Shown: positions 17,928 through 24,857 of the stretch, piece by piece
Layout: each line of letters begins with the position of its first letter
How positions within the stretch are numbered: position 1 is the stretch's first letter
Assembly (NCBI GenBank): GCA_963702695.1
Contig: CAVPDS010000008.1
Coordinates: forward strand, 160,608 to 224,607
DNA: 64,000 nucleotides
DNA from: VAZQ01 sp963702695
Lineage (GTDB): Bacteria > Pseudomonadota > Alphaproteobacteria > Rhizobiales > Xanthobacteraceae
Direction: 5' to 3'
Made by a program: the position numbers and the translations under genes
Notes under the pieces: generated by a model
Databases searched by the model: none
Seen by the model: only the letters and a program-made list of their open reading frames with translations
Told to the model about the DNA's origin: nothing

Positions 17928-18018
17928 TGGCGGAAGGGGAGGGATTCGAACCCCCGAGGGAGCGTAACCCCCTGCCGGTTTTCAAGACCGGTGCCTTAAA
18001 CCACTCGGCCACCCTTCC
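17928..18018 (-). tRNA. tRNA-Ser (anticodon UGA)
   Basis: A 91-base cloverleaf with encoded CCA. The acceptor stem GGAAGGG pairs with CCCTTCC. The D arm reads GCCGAGTGGTTTAAGGC. The anticodon stem CCGGT/ACCGG holds loop CTTGAAA (anticodon TGA). A long class-II variable arm (GGGGGTTACGCTCCC) and the T arm with TTCGAAT follow. The 3' end faces the accessory region to the left. It is the only tRNA I found in the window. Confidence 0.97.
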
Positions 18019-18054
18019 GTCCCAGGTCCTCAAGGATCGGGAATGAGCTACTAC

Positions 18055-18240
18055 CTAGAGCATTTTCAGGAAGAGGGGACACCAGTTTCCGCAGAAAATG
18101 AGACCGCTCAAGAAGATTGAGCGCTTTCCGATTCCATTGAATCGGAAAGCGCTCCGACGGCTGGTCCGGTTGAATTGGACGCCAGCCTTGTGCACCGTCT
18201 TTTCCGAAAGCCGGGTTCTGCTTTTCGGATCATGCCCCCG
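18055..18240. repeat. Alphaproteobacterial intergenic repeat with a 36-base perfect hairpin
   Basis: The block begins CTAGAGCATTTTCAGG and ends CTTTTCGGATCATGC, both typical edges of short dispersed repeats in Hyphomicrobiales genomes. Inside, at 18119-18154, the 16-base arms GAGCGCTTTCCGATTC and GAATCGGAAAGCGCTC pair perfectly around a CATT loop. A shorter related block with the same right edge (GGATCATGCCC) occurs at 27839-27931. Such elements are non-autonomous and often mark gene boundaries. Confidence 0.75.
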
Positions 18241-18255
18241 CACGCCAGGCAGCGG

Positions 18256-18669
18256 TCACGGCCCGGCTGCCTTTGTGCAAATGGCGACAAGCGGATTGTT
18301 CGCGGCGCCGCGTCCCCTGCAGGTCGCGGATTTCTCGGACGGGAAGTTGGTCGCGTTCCTGTTGGCGCCGCACCAGGCGGTCACGACAATCTCGTCGTCC
18401 TCGCACTGCACGGTGCAGCCCTGGGGATTGCAGGTCGAACGGACGAGGTGGAGCGGAGCGCTCGCGGTGCCGGCCGGCCCGGCGGGACCTTCGGGGCCGC
18501 GCGGACCGGCTGGACCAGCGGGCCCTGCCGTTCCGGACGGGCCGGGAGGTCCGGCATTGCCTTGAGGTCCCGCCGGCCCGGGATCGCCCGTCGGTCCTTG
18601 TGGACCTTGCCCACAAGCTCCCAACGTGAGTGCGAGGACGGACATCAGAGCCAAGGTGCGAAGGTCCAT
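18256..18669 (-). CDS. Collagen-like (Gly-X-Y) lipoprotein
   Basis: The start is the ATG at 18667-18669 with AAGGAAG upstream, giving 137 residues. A lipoprotein signal (RTLALMSVLALTLGAC) ends in lipobox LGAC, so the protein is lipidated at that Cys and anchored in a membrane. Directly after comes about 47 residues of uninterrupted G-x-y triplets rich in proline (GPQGPTGDPGPAGPQGNAG and so on). A C-terminal domain of about 65 residues with four to five cysteines (STCNPQGCTVQCEDD, TAWCGANRNATNFP) completes it. Bacterial collagen-like tracts form triple helices with the globular end displayed. Function unknown; monocistronic between the repeat element and a DUF2939 gene. Confidence 0.82.
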   Translation of the reverse strand: MDLRTLALMSVLALTLGACGQGPQGPTGDPGPAGPQGNAGPPGPSGTAGPAGPAGPRGPEGPAGPAGTASAPLHLVRSTCNPQGCTVQCEDDEIVVTAWCGANRNATNFPSEKSATCRGRGAANNPLVAICTKAAGP

Positions 18670-18791
18670 GAGGTCTTCCTTACCCAAATGTCGCCCCGTG
18701 CGGCGCAACATTGACACCGCCAAGAGATTTCCGCCATTCCGATTGTCAGGCGGCGCCTTCAAATACGCGTCGTGTTTGACTTGCCCGGGAT

Positions 18792-19385
18792 TTATCGCAC
18801 TGACAGCTTGCCCTGGTCGCTGACCAGCCGTTTGACCAGCGCGTCGGTAATTTGGTCCGGTAGACCGAGGCTGGAGAGCTTCCAGCCGCTTCCCGACAGC
18901 GACAGATGGATGCGGAACTGCTCAGCGAGTGGACGATCAGGTGGGAACGAGGTGTCGAACGTTCCGATCCCGAAATGGGAATTCATGAAAATCGACCAGG
19001 CGTTTCCGAGCGCATCCGGTTGGAGCCCGTAAAGTCCGCCGGGTGCAGCGTCCGGCACCACAGCGCCCGGCCACCCGGAGTGAAGAAGCTCGGCCAGCCT
19101 CTCCGGCGTGATTAGCCGCTCGACGATCGGGTCGGCCACCGAGCCGGCCAGGCTGGCAGCGAAGCTGTTGGGATTGATCTTGGAACCCGTCACGCGGATG
19201 TAGGCGGTGACGACCTGGCTCGTGAGCGAGCGCCGCAGCGATGGGAAATCGACGCGCTCGGAGATTCCCGCAACGTCGCTCGCCTGCGCGGCTTTCGCCA
19301 GGTCGTACAAGGCGTAGACCGGCCAGATGGCGCTCACCAGCCAAGCCAGCACCAACACCAATACAACGGCAATTGTCCTGAACAT
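18792..19385 (-). CDS. DUF2939 domain protein
   Basis: The 197-residue protein from the ATG at 19383-19385 has one N-terminal hydrophobic segment (TIAVVLVLVLAWLVSAIWP) immediately followed by VYALYDLAKAAQASDVAGIS and FPSLRRSLTSQV, the conserved start of DUF2939 proteins. The rest is probably periplasmic. The family has no known function. The start chosen has only a weak ribosome site; longer in-frame starts upstream would place non-conserved, non-hydrophobic sequence before the signal segment. It is divergent from gamma-glutamyltransferase and 122 bases upstream of the collagen-like gene on the same strand. Confidence 0.75.
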   Translation of the reverse strand: MFRTIAVVLVLVLAWLVSAIWPVYALYDLAKAAQASDVAGISERVDFPSLRRSLTSQVVTAYIRVTGSKINPNSFAASLAGSVADPIVERLITPERLAELLHSGWPGAVVPDAAPGGLYGLQPDALGNAWSIFMNSHFGIGTFDTSFPPDRPLAEQFRIHLSLSGSGWKLSSLGLPDQITDALVKRLVSDQGKLSVR

Positions 19386-19561
19386 GACGTTCAAGTGAAT
19401 TCGCAATAGGGCACATTTAGGGCGCGCAAACAGGCCGAACTGCAGCCTTTCCGGCGCTTGCGCGTGTTGAAATGCCTTGGCGGCGGGGCGGAAAATGCTC
19501 ATGCTTGCCGCTTGAGCGCCGTGGCCGTGACGCACGGCGGTCACTCAGGGAGGAATCAAAA

Positions 19562-21418
19562 ATGGATTTCATCATGAACAGGCACGTCGCGCTCGCAGCG
19601 CTGGCGCTCGTTGCCGGCGCATCCCCGGCGTGGGCGCAGACGCCGCCGCTCTCGGCCTGCAACACCGAGCCGAAGGCCGCGGCTTGTTCTGCGGTGCGCG
19701 GCGATCGCGCCGACGGCTGGGCCGCGCAAAGCCGCGCCGAGGTGATGGCCCCGCACGCCATGGTGACGACGAGTCAGCCGCTCGCCGCCCAAGCCGGCCT
19801 GCAGATGATGAAGAACGGCGGCAACGCCATCGACGCCGCGGTGACCGCCGCAGCGGTGCTCAACCTGGTCGAGCCGATGAACACCGGCGTCGCCGGCGAC
19901 CTGTTCGCGATCATTTATGTCGCCAAGGAGAAGAAGGTCTACACGCTCAACGCCAGCGGCATGGCGCCGAGCGGCGCCACCCTCGAACATTACAATTCGC
20001 TCGGCTATCACTGGGATTCAAATAACTGGGGCCCGGGTTCGGGCATGCCGCGGTTCGGCATCCTTTCGGTGACCGTGCCCGGGAGCGCCTGGGGTTGGGA
20101 CGAAGTGCTCAGGCGGTTCGGCAAGAAGAGCTTCAAGGAGACTCTGCAGCCGGCGATCGATTATGCGGAGAACGGATTTCCGATCTCCCAGCGCATCGCC
20201 AACGATTGGCATCTTCCGAATGCGCTGCCGCTGCAGAAGTGCTGCACCGAGCAGGATCCGGATTCGATCAAGACCTGGTATATCGACGGCAAGCGCCCCG
20301 TGGCCGGACAGATATTCAGGAATCCCGAACTCGCGAAGACGTTCCGGCTCATGCAGAAGGGCGGAGCGGCTGCGTTCTACAAGGGCGAGATCGCGCGCGC
20401 GATCGTCGCCAAGTCGAAGGCGCTCGGCGGCAGCATGACCATGGAGGACCTCGCCAACTACAAGGGCGAGTGGGTCGAGGCCGCGACCACCAATCACCAA
20501 GGCTACGACGTGCTCGAACTGCCGCCGCCGTCGCAAGCCTGGGCCGCCGACGAGATACTCAACATCCTCGAAGTCTGCATGCCGAAGTGGGCGCCCGGGC
20601 AGACGCTCGCTACGCTTGGACCGCGCAGCCCGAAATACTGGCATCTCGTGGTCGAAGCGAAGAAGCTCGCCTATCGCGATCTCTATACCTTCAACGCCGA
20701 TCCGAACTTCGTGAAGGTGCCCACCGACCGGCTGCTCTCGAAGGCATACGCTGAGTCTCTGTGCGGCCATGTCGATCCCGACAAGGCCTCGCCGACCGGA
20801 CCGCGGGCCGGAACCGATCTCGCCGCCGGCGACACCATCGTGCTGTCGACCGCCGACAGCGAAGGCAACATGGTGTCGTGGGTCAACAGCAACTTCGCCG
20901 GGTTCGGCTCCGGCCTCACCGTGCCGGGCTACGGCTTCATCCTGCACAATCGCGGCGGGCTGTTCACGCTCAACCCCGACAGCCCGAACGTGATCGCGCC
21001 GCACAAGCGGCCGTTCAACACGCTCGCCGCCGGCTTCGTGATGAAGGACAAGAACCCGCTGATGACCATCCTGTTGATGGGCGGTGACATGCAGGCGCAA
21101 GGCCACGCCCAGGCGCTGGTCAACGTGCTCGATCTCGGCGCCAACCTGCAGGCCGCAACCGACATGGCGCGGTTCCGGCACAATCAGGTGCCGAATGTGC
21201 TGGAATTGGAGACCGAGCTTTACAATCTCGTCGGCGCGAGGCTCACCGAAATGGGTCACAAGGTCGTGCCGGTCAACGGCTCGGCCGTCGGCGGCTATCA
21301 GTCGATCATGTTCGTGCGGAGCAGCGAGCTGTCTACGCCGGGGAAGCGGCCGGGACTCGGCGGCTACTATCGCGCCGGCTCCGACCATCGCAAGGACGGT
21401 CAGGCGGTCGGCTGGTAG
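19562..21418 (+). CDS. Gamma-glutamyltransferase, periplasmic
   Basis: The protein has 618 residues and starts at the ATG after GGGAGGAATCAAAA; a second ATG four codons on would also keep the signal peptide (HVALAALALVAGASPAWAQ). Family motifs are AGLQMMKNGGNAIDAAVTAA near the N-terminus and the autoprocessing site GDTIVLSTADSEGNMVSWVN, where Thr425 becomes the N-terminal nucleophile of the small subunit. FGSGLTVPGYGFILHNRGG follows. The family transfers or hydrolyses gamma-glutamyl groups of glutathione and related amides. It is slightly longer than most because of an insert around residues 25-60 containing four cysteines. It stands alone, ending at a convergent hairpin. Confidence 0.9.
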   Translation: MDFIMNRHVALAALALVAGASPAWAQTPPLSACNTEPKAAACSAVRGDRADGWAAQSRAEVMAPHAMVTTSQPLAAQAGLQMMKNGGNAIDAAVTAAAVLNLVEPMNTGVAGDLFAIIYVAKEKKVYTLNASGMAPSGATLEHYNSLGYHWDSNNWGPGSGMPRFGILSVTVPGSAWGWDEVLRRFGKKSFKETLQPAIDYAENGFPISQRIANDWHLPNALPLQKCCTEQDPDSIKTWYIDGKRPVAGQIFRNPELAKTFRLMQKGGAAAFYKGEIARAIVAKSKALGGSMTMEDLANYKGEWVEAATTNHQGYDVLELPPPSQAWAADEILNILEVCMPKWAPGQTLATLGPRSPKYWHLVVEAKKLAYRDLYTFNADPNFVKVPTDRLLSKAYAESLCGHVDPDKASPTGPRAGTDLAAGDTIVLSTADSEGNMVSWVNSNFAGFGSGLTVPGYGFILHNRGGLFTLNPDSPNVIAPHKRPFNTLAAGFVMKDKNPLMTILLMGGDMQAQGHAQALVNVLDLGANLQAATDMARFRHNQVPNVLELETELYNLVGARLTEMGHKVVPVNGSAVGGYQSIMFVRSSELSTPGKRPGLGGYYRAGSDHRKDGQAVGW

Positions 21419-21436
21419 GCGCATTCAACGAAGGAC

Positions 21437-21460
21437 GGCGGCGACTTCGAGGTCGCCGCC
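21437..21460. terminator. Perfect hairpin between convergent genes
   Basis: GGCGGCGAC and GTCGCCGCC form a perfect 9-base stem around loop TTCGAG, 19 bases after the gamma-glutamyltransferase stop and 29 before the stop of the opposing lipocalin-like gene. No T-run follows on either strand, so it may act as a transcript-end stabiliser rather than a full intrinsic terminator. Confidence 0.55.
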
Positions 21461-21488
21461 GCATCGGGTCAGGCGTTGGCGCCTGCGT

Positions 21489-22049
21489 TCACTTCGCGCG
21501 GCGCCAATCGATTTCGCTGCGATTGCCGCCCTCCGACGAGGCTGGATTGACGTATACCAGCACGTCGTCGGTAATGGCGGTGATCTGCTGCTTCTGCTGA
21601 GTCCCGTCCCAATTGGGGAACGAACTCCCATCGATCCGGAACGTCAGGGTCTTGTCGCCTTCGTTCAGCGTGTACCGCCCGAAATGGGAGATCATGCCCT
21701 GGACGGCAGCCTTGTTTTCCGCGTCCGTTCCCTTGAGGCGAGAATTGGCCGCGAATTTCGACCGGATGTCGCGCATGATCTGCAACGAATAGCGTCCGTC
21801 CGGTCCGATCATCAGCATGCCCTTGGCGTTGGGGCCATAGTCCGGCGTCCGCGTGCCATCGGAACCGACATCGTCCACCAGGAGCAAAGTCCAGGTGCCG
21901 ACGATCAGGTCCTTCATCGGCTTCGGCGGCGGTGCCGGCTGTTGTTGTTGCGGCGGACGCGGCGGTTGTTGGGCTGTGGCGGCGCCCGCAAACAGCGACA
22001 GCGCCAGTGCCGTCGTGGCCGAGATCATCAGAATGGTTCGCCTCGTCAT
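21489..22049 (-). CDS. Secreted lipocalin-like domain protein
   Basis: The 186-residue protein has a signal peptide (TILMISATTALALSLFAGAATA) and a Gln/Pro-rich linker. A lipocalin-like domain begins LIVGTWTLLLVDDVGSDGTR and includes GMLMIGPDGRYSLQI, SHFGRYTLNEGDKTLTFRID and SEIDWRRAK. The pattern fits the Lipocalin_5 group of small beta-barrels. Ligand unknown. AGGAGG-type sequence (GAAAGGAGGAAAGC) precedes the ATG. The next gene upstream on the same strand is a small secreted unknown 36 bases away, so the two may be co-transcribed. Confidence 0.78.
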   Translation of the reverse strand: MTRRTILMISATTALALSLFAGAATAQQPPRPPQQQQPAPPPKPMKDLIVGTWTLLLVDDVGSDGTRTPDYGPNAKGMLMIGPDGRYSLQIMRDIRSKFAANSRLKGTDAENKAAVQGMISHFGRYTLNEGDKTLTFRIDGSSFPNWDGTQQKQQITAITDDVLVYVNPASSEGGNRSEIDWRRAK

Positions 22050-22085
22050 TGCTTTCCTCCTTTCACTTCTTTCACTTCGCAGTCC

Positions 22086-22412
22086 TTACTGCTTGCGCCA
22101 TTGCGTGCCATCTGACCATTGGATCAGGTGAGCATCGGAGGAGATCGAGCCGAGCATGTTCCAGGGCGGTCCGGCGCTGGCCGAAACTGCGCTCGTCACT
22201 GTGGCTTCCCCGGCCTCTCCCTTCTCGTTCTTGAAATCGAGCTTCGCACCCGATTGGGACACGGTGAAGGTCTGGCCGTTCCTGCACGGGCTCGGTTCCG
22301 GCTCGCAGCGATAAGTGCCGGCGAGGTTCGGAAGCTGTTGCGCCTGCGCGATGCCGGCGATTCCGCTGAGCGCCCCTAGAGCGACGATCGAGATCAAGAC
22401 GGGCTTGAGCAT
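22086..22412 (-). CDS. Small secreted protein of unknown function
   Basis: From the ATG at 22410-22412 (GAAGGAGAAAG upstream) the product is 108 residues, with a signal peptide (PVLISIVALGALSGIAGIAQA) and mature part beginning QQLPNLAGTYRCEPEPSPC. Two cysteines nine residues apart could form a disulfide. The pattern LAGTYRCEP, NGQTFTVSQSG, LDFKNEKGE and IQWSDGTQW suggests a small beta-sheet domain of the kind that tests as lipocalin- or META-like, but I do not recognise the family. It lies just upstream of, and parallel to, the lipocalin-like gene. Confidence 0.65.
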   Translation of the reverse strand: MLKPVLISIVALGALSGIAGIAQAQQLPNLAGTYRCEPEPSPCRNGQTFTVSQSGAKLDFKNEKGEAGEATVTSAVSASAGPPWNMLGSISSDAHLIQWSDGTQWRKQ

Positions 22413-22660
22413 TACTTTCTCCTTCAATTGTAAAATTCAGCACGACGCCCCGCTGCCGCCAGAGTAAGCCAGTCCTGGGAATGCCGATCGAATTGCGCTT
22501 GGCGGCGCGGCGCAAAAGCATCCTCCCTCGGCCAAATTGCTTCGTTCGGCCAACGAGTCAGCACCAGCTTGGCTCGGGCTCCTACAAGTTAATCCAGGGC
22601 AGCCCGACGCGCAAAGGCAAATCAAATTCGAGTGTGTACCGGAAGGTCGCATCCTCACGT

Positions 22661-23494
22661 TTACTTCGCTGGACCGAAGTACTTCAAATCCGGCGGCGGC
22701 TGATTTTTGCGCGTGGGCATCAGCAGGCGATTGCCGTCCATGTAATAGGTCTCTTTGCCGAGGACGAGGTAGCGATTGGCCTCGTTGCAGACCTCCTCGG
22801 TCCAGACCGGATGGCGCTCGCGGTTGTAGCTGCGCGTTACCGTCCAGGGACGCGTGAACGCGTGATCGAAAGTCGTGATCTGATCGCGCAGAATGTTGGG
22901 GTTTGCTTTGTCGAGAAAAAGCCGTTCCTTCACGATCGTCTGGTTGTCGCTGTGCAAGGGCAGGCCGCCGGCATCTAGCCCGCGCGGCCCCTTGAATCCG
23001 CGGGTCTCCACTTCGAGCACCTCGAAGCGGCCGTCGCCATCCTCGTCGAGCCATTTGCCGATGGAGTAGCCCCAGAACGAAGGCCGCAGCGTCGCCGGCC
23101 AGTCGCGCCCGTCGGTGTAGATGCGGCGGAACTCGGTCAGATGGTCGCTGCGCATGTAGGTGATGTCGGGCATCACGATGAATTCGAGCGGGTCGTACGC
23201 GATCATCACCCGCGGCATGCCGGCCGGCAGGCATCGCACCTGCGGATTGTAGGCTTGGCCGCCGGAGTTCTGATCGGCCATGTTGGCCTCGAACACCGCC
23301 TGATATTCCGCCGTCAGCGGCGCCTCCTGCCGCAGCCCGGAAGGCTTGGTCGGATCCCATTGCGCCGCGCCCGGCCGCCGCCATCCCCCTTTCAGGTCGG
23401 GATACTTCGCGTCGTCGAAGGCTTGGGCCGTAGAGACGATCATGCACAAAGCCGCCGCCAGCGCGACGCGGCCGATCGAGCTTCGGACGAGCAT
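22661..23494 (-). CDS. Secreted protein of unknown function, 277 residues
   Basis: A signal peptide (RVALAAALCMIVSTAQA) is followed by FDDAKYPDLKGGWRRPGAAQ. Other conserved-looking blocks are RCLPAGMPRVMIAYDPLEF, RRIYTDGRDWP, WGYSIGKWLDEDGDGRFEVL and TFDHAFTRPWTVTRSYNR. I know similar proteins only as hypothetical secreted proteins of soil Alphaproteobacteria, where they often occur in families. No catalytic motif is evident. The gene is divergent from a di-haem cytochrome c gene 273 bases away, possibly sharing regulation. Only two cysteines occur in the mature protein. Confidence 0.7.
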   Translation of the reverse strand: MLVRSSIGRVALAAALCMIVSTAQAFDDAKYPDLKGGWRRPGAAQWDPTKPSGLRQEAPLTAEYQAVFEANMADQNSGGQAYNPQVRCLPAGMPRVMIAYDPLEFIVMPDITYMRSDHLTEFRRIYTDGRDWPATLRPSFWGYSIGKWLDEDGDGRFEVLEVETRGFKGPRGLDAGGLPLHSDNQTIVKERLFLDKANPNILRDQITTFDHAFTRPWTVTRSYNRERHPVWTEEVCNEANRYLVLGKETYYMDGNRLLMPTRKNQPPPDLKYFGPAK

Positions 23495-23767
23495 TCCATT
23501 CCTCCCCAGGGCCGACCTCTGCGCTCAGACCAACGTGGAAAGCCAGCGCCACGAGACGCGCGAGACGGCCGACGATTCCGACATCTCCGGAAGGGTGATC
23601 CGGCCCGTTGGATCAGGCACTTCCGATCAGGTTAGCGCAAGGGGCGGGGGCAGAGAAAGAGCCTGCCCGGCGGCGCGATGCTCACTTGTTCGTGCATCTC
23701 CATGAACATATGCTCGCGAGTGCACAGCGCCTCTCGCAAAGGGCGCAAATAAGCTGGAGGGAACCTC

Positions 23768-24706
23768 ATGCGGATTTTCATCGGTGTGATGGCGCTTGCA
23801 TTGGTGCCATTTGTCGCAGCGGCGGCGGATCGCCCCGACTGGGCCTTTCCGCCGAAGACGCCGGGCCCAGCCGTCGTGCTGCCGCCGGATGACGGCAAGC
23901 CCAAGCAGGTCCCCGGCAGCGCCAAGAGCTTCACGCAGAAGCAGATCGACAGCCAGATGGGTCCGCCGGATTGGTTCCCCGATGAGCATCCGCCCTTGCC
24001 GGAGGTGGTGGCCCACGGCAACGGCAAGACGGTGCGCGCCTGCATGGGCTGCCACCTGCCGCAGGGCCACGGACACCCGGAGAATTCTCGCCTGCCGGGA
24101 GGGACCGCGGCCTACCTCGCGCGCGAACTCGCCGACTTCAAGAGCGGCGCCCGCAAAGGCGAGGGCGCCGGCGCCATGATCACCTTCGCGCAGTATCTCA
24201 CCCCCGAAGAGATCAAGACCTCCACCGAATATTTCGCCAGCCTCAAGCCGATGCGCTGGACCCGCGTGGTCGAGGCTGACACGGTGCCGAAGAGCTTCTT
24301 CAAGGGCACGCGGCGGCTGCCGATCCCCGGTGGGGAAACCGAGCCGCTCGGCAACCGCATCATCGAACTGCCCGAGGACATGGAGCGCGTGGAGTTGCGC
24401 GATCCGCACTCCGGCTTCATCTCCTATGTGCCGCGCGGTAGCGTGGCCAAGGGGCAGACCCTGGTGGCGACCGGCGGCGGCAAGACACTGCCGTGTGTGA
24501 TCTGTCACGGGCCGGCGCTCAAGGGATTGGGCGACATCCCCGCGCTGGCGGGCCGCTCACCCGGCATGATCGCGCGCCAGCTCTATTACATGCAGACCGG
24601 CGACCGCAGCGGCCCCTCGATGGCGCTGATGAAGGCGGTGGTGGAAAAGATCAACGGCGACGACATCCTGGCGATCGCCGCCTACGTGGCTTCGCTCGAT
24701 CCGTGA
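23768..24706 (+). CDS. Periplasmic di-haem cytochrome c
   Basis: The 312-residue protein has a signal peptide (IFIGVMALALVPFVAAAA) and two c-type haem sites, CMGCH at residues 92-96 and CVICH at 243-247, each in a class-I-like cytochrome domain. Domain one shows YLARELADFKSGARKGEGAG and a following YLTPEEI; domain two GLGDIPALAGRSPGMIARQL and the C-terminal helix ILAIAAYVASLDP. This matches the c4/c553-type di-haem electron carriers. GGAGGGAACC precedes the ATG. The electron donor is unknown; no dehydrogenase is adjacent. Confidence 0.9.
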   Translation: MRIFIGVMALALVPFVAAAADRPDWAFPPKTPGPAVVLPPDDGKPKQVPGSAKSFTQKQIDSQMGPPDWFPDEHPPLPEVVAHGNGKTVRACMGCHLPQGHGHPENSRLPGGTAAYLARELADFKSGARKGEGAGAMITFAQYLTPEEIKTSTEYFASLKPMRWTRVVEADTVPKSFFKGTRRLPIPGGETEPLGNRIIELPEDMERVELRDPHSGFISYVPRGSVAKGQTLVATGGGKTLPCVICHGPALKGLGDIPALAGRSPGMIARQLYYMQTGDRSGPSMALMKAVVEKINGDDILAIAAYVASLDP

Positions 24707-24732
24707 GCGCGGGGGCGGCGCCCGCTCTTTCA

Positions 24733-24772
24733 CCGGCCGCCGGGCGCCGAAAAGCGCGGCATCGGCGGCCGG
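24733..24772 (+). terminator. Inverted repeat after the di-haem cytochrome gene
   Basis: CCGGCCGCCG (24733-24742) pairs perfectly with CGGCGGCCGG (24763-24772) around a 20-base loop, starting 27 bases after the cytochrome stop. The sequence after the stem has a weak T-rich stretch (ATTCTTCATT). It probably ends the cytochrome transcript and protects it from the convergent regulator gene. Confidence 0.5.
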
Positions 24773-24857
24773 TCAGATCATTCTTCATTGCACATGGATA
24801 GGTCGTCGTCGGCGCCCGCCGACGTCGGGCTTGATGAATATCCGAGGCAAAGGCTTG

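Noticed and set aside
17928..18018. Possible attachment-site duplication of the tRNA-Ser 3' end in the left part
   Set aside because: I scanned 1-17900 for the GGCGGAAGG and GGATTCGAAC words of the tRNA end by eye and found no second copy; a far end could lie outside the window.
18381..18629. Proline/arginine-rich frames overlapping the collagen-like gene
   Set aside because: They arise from the triplet periodicity of the G-x-y repeats in other frames.
20018..21424. 468-codon open frame opposite gamma-glutamyltransferase
   Set aside because: Antisense shadow of a GC-rich gene; no ribosome site, no recognisable domain.
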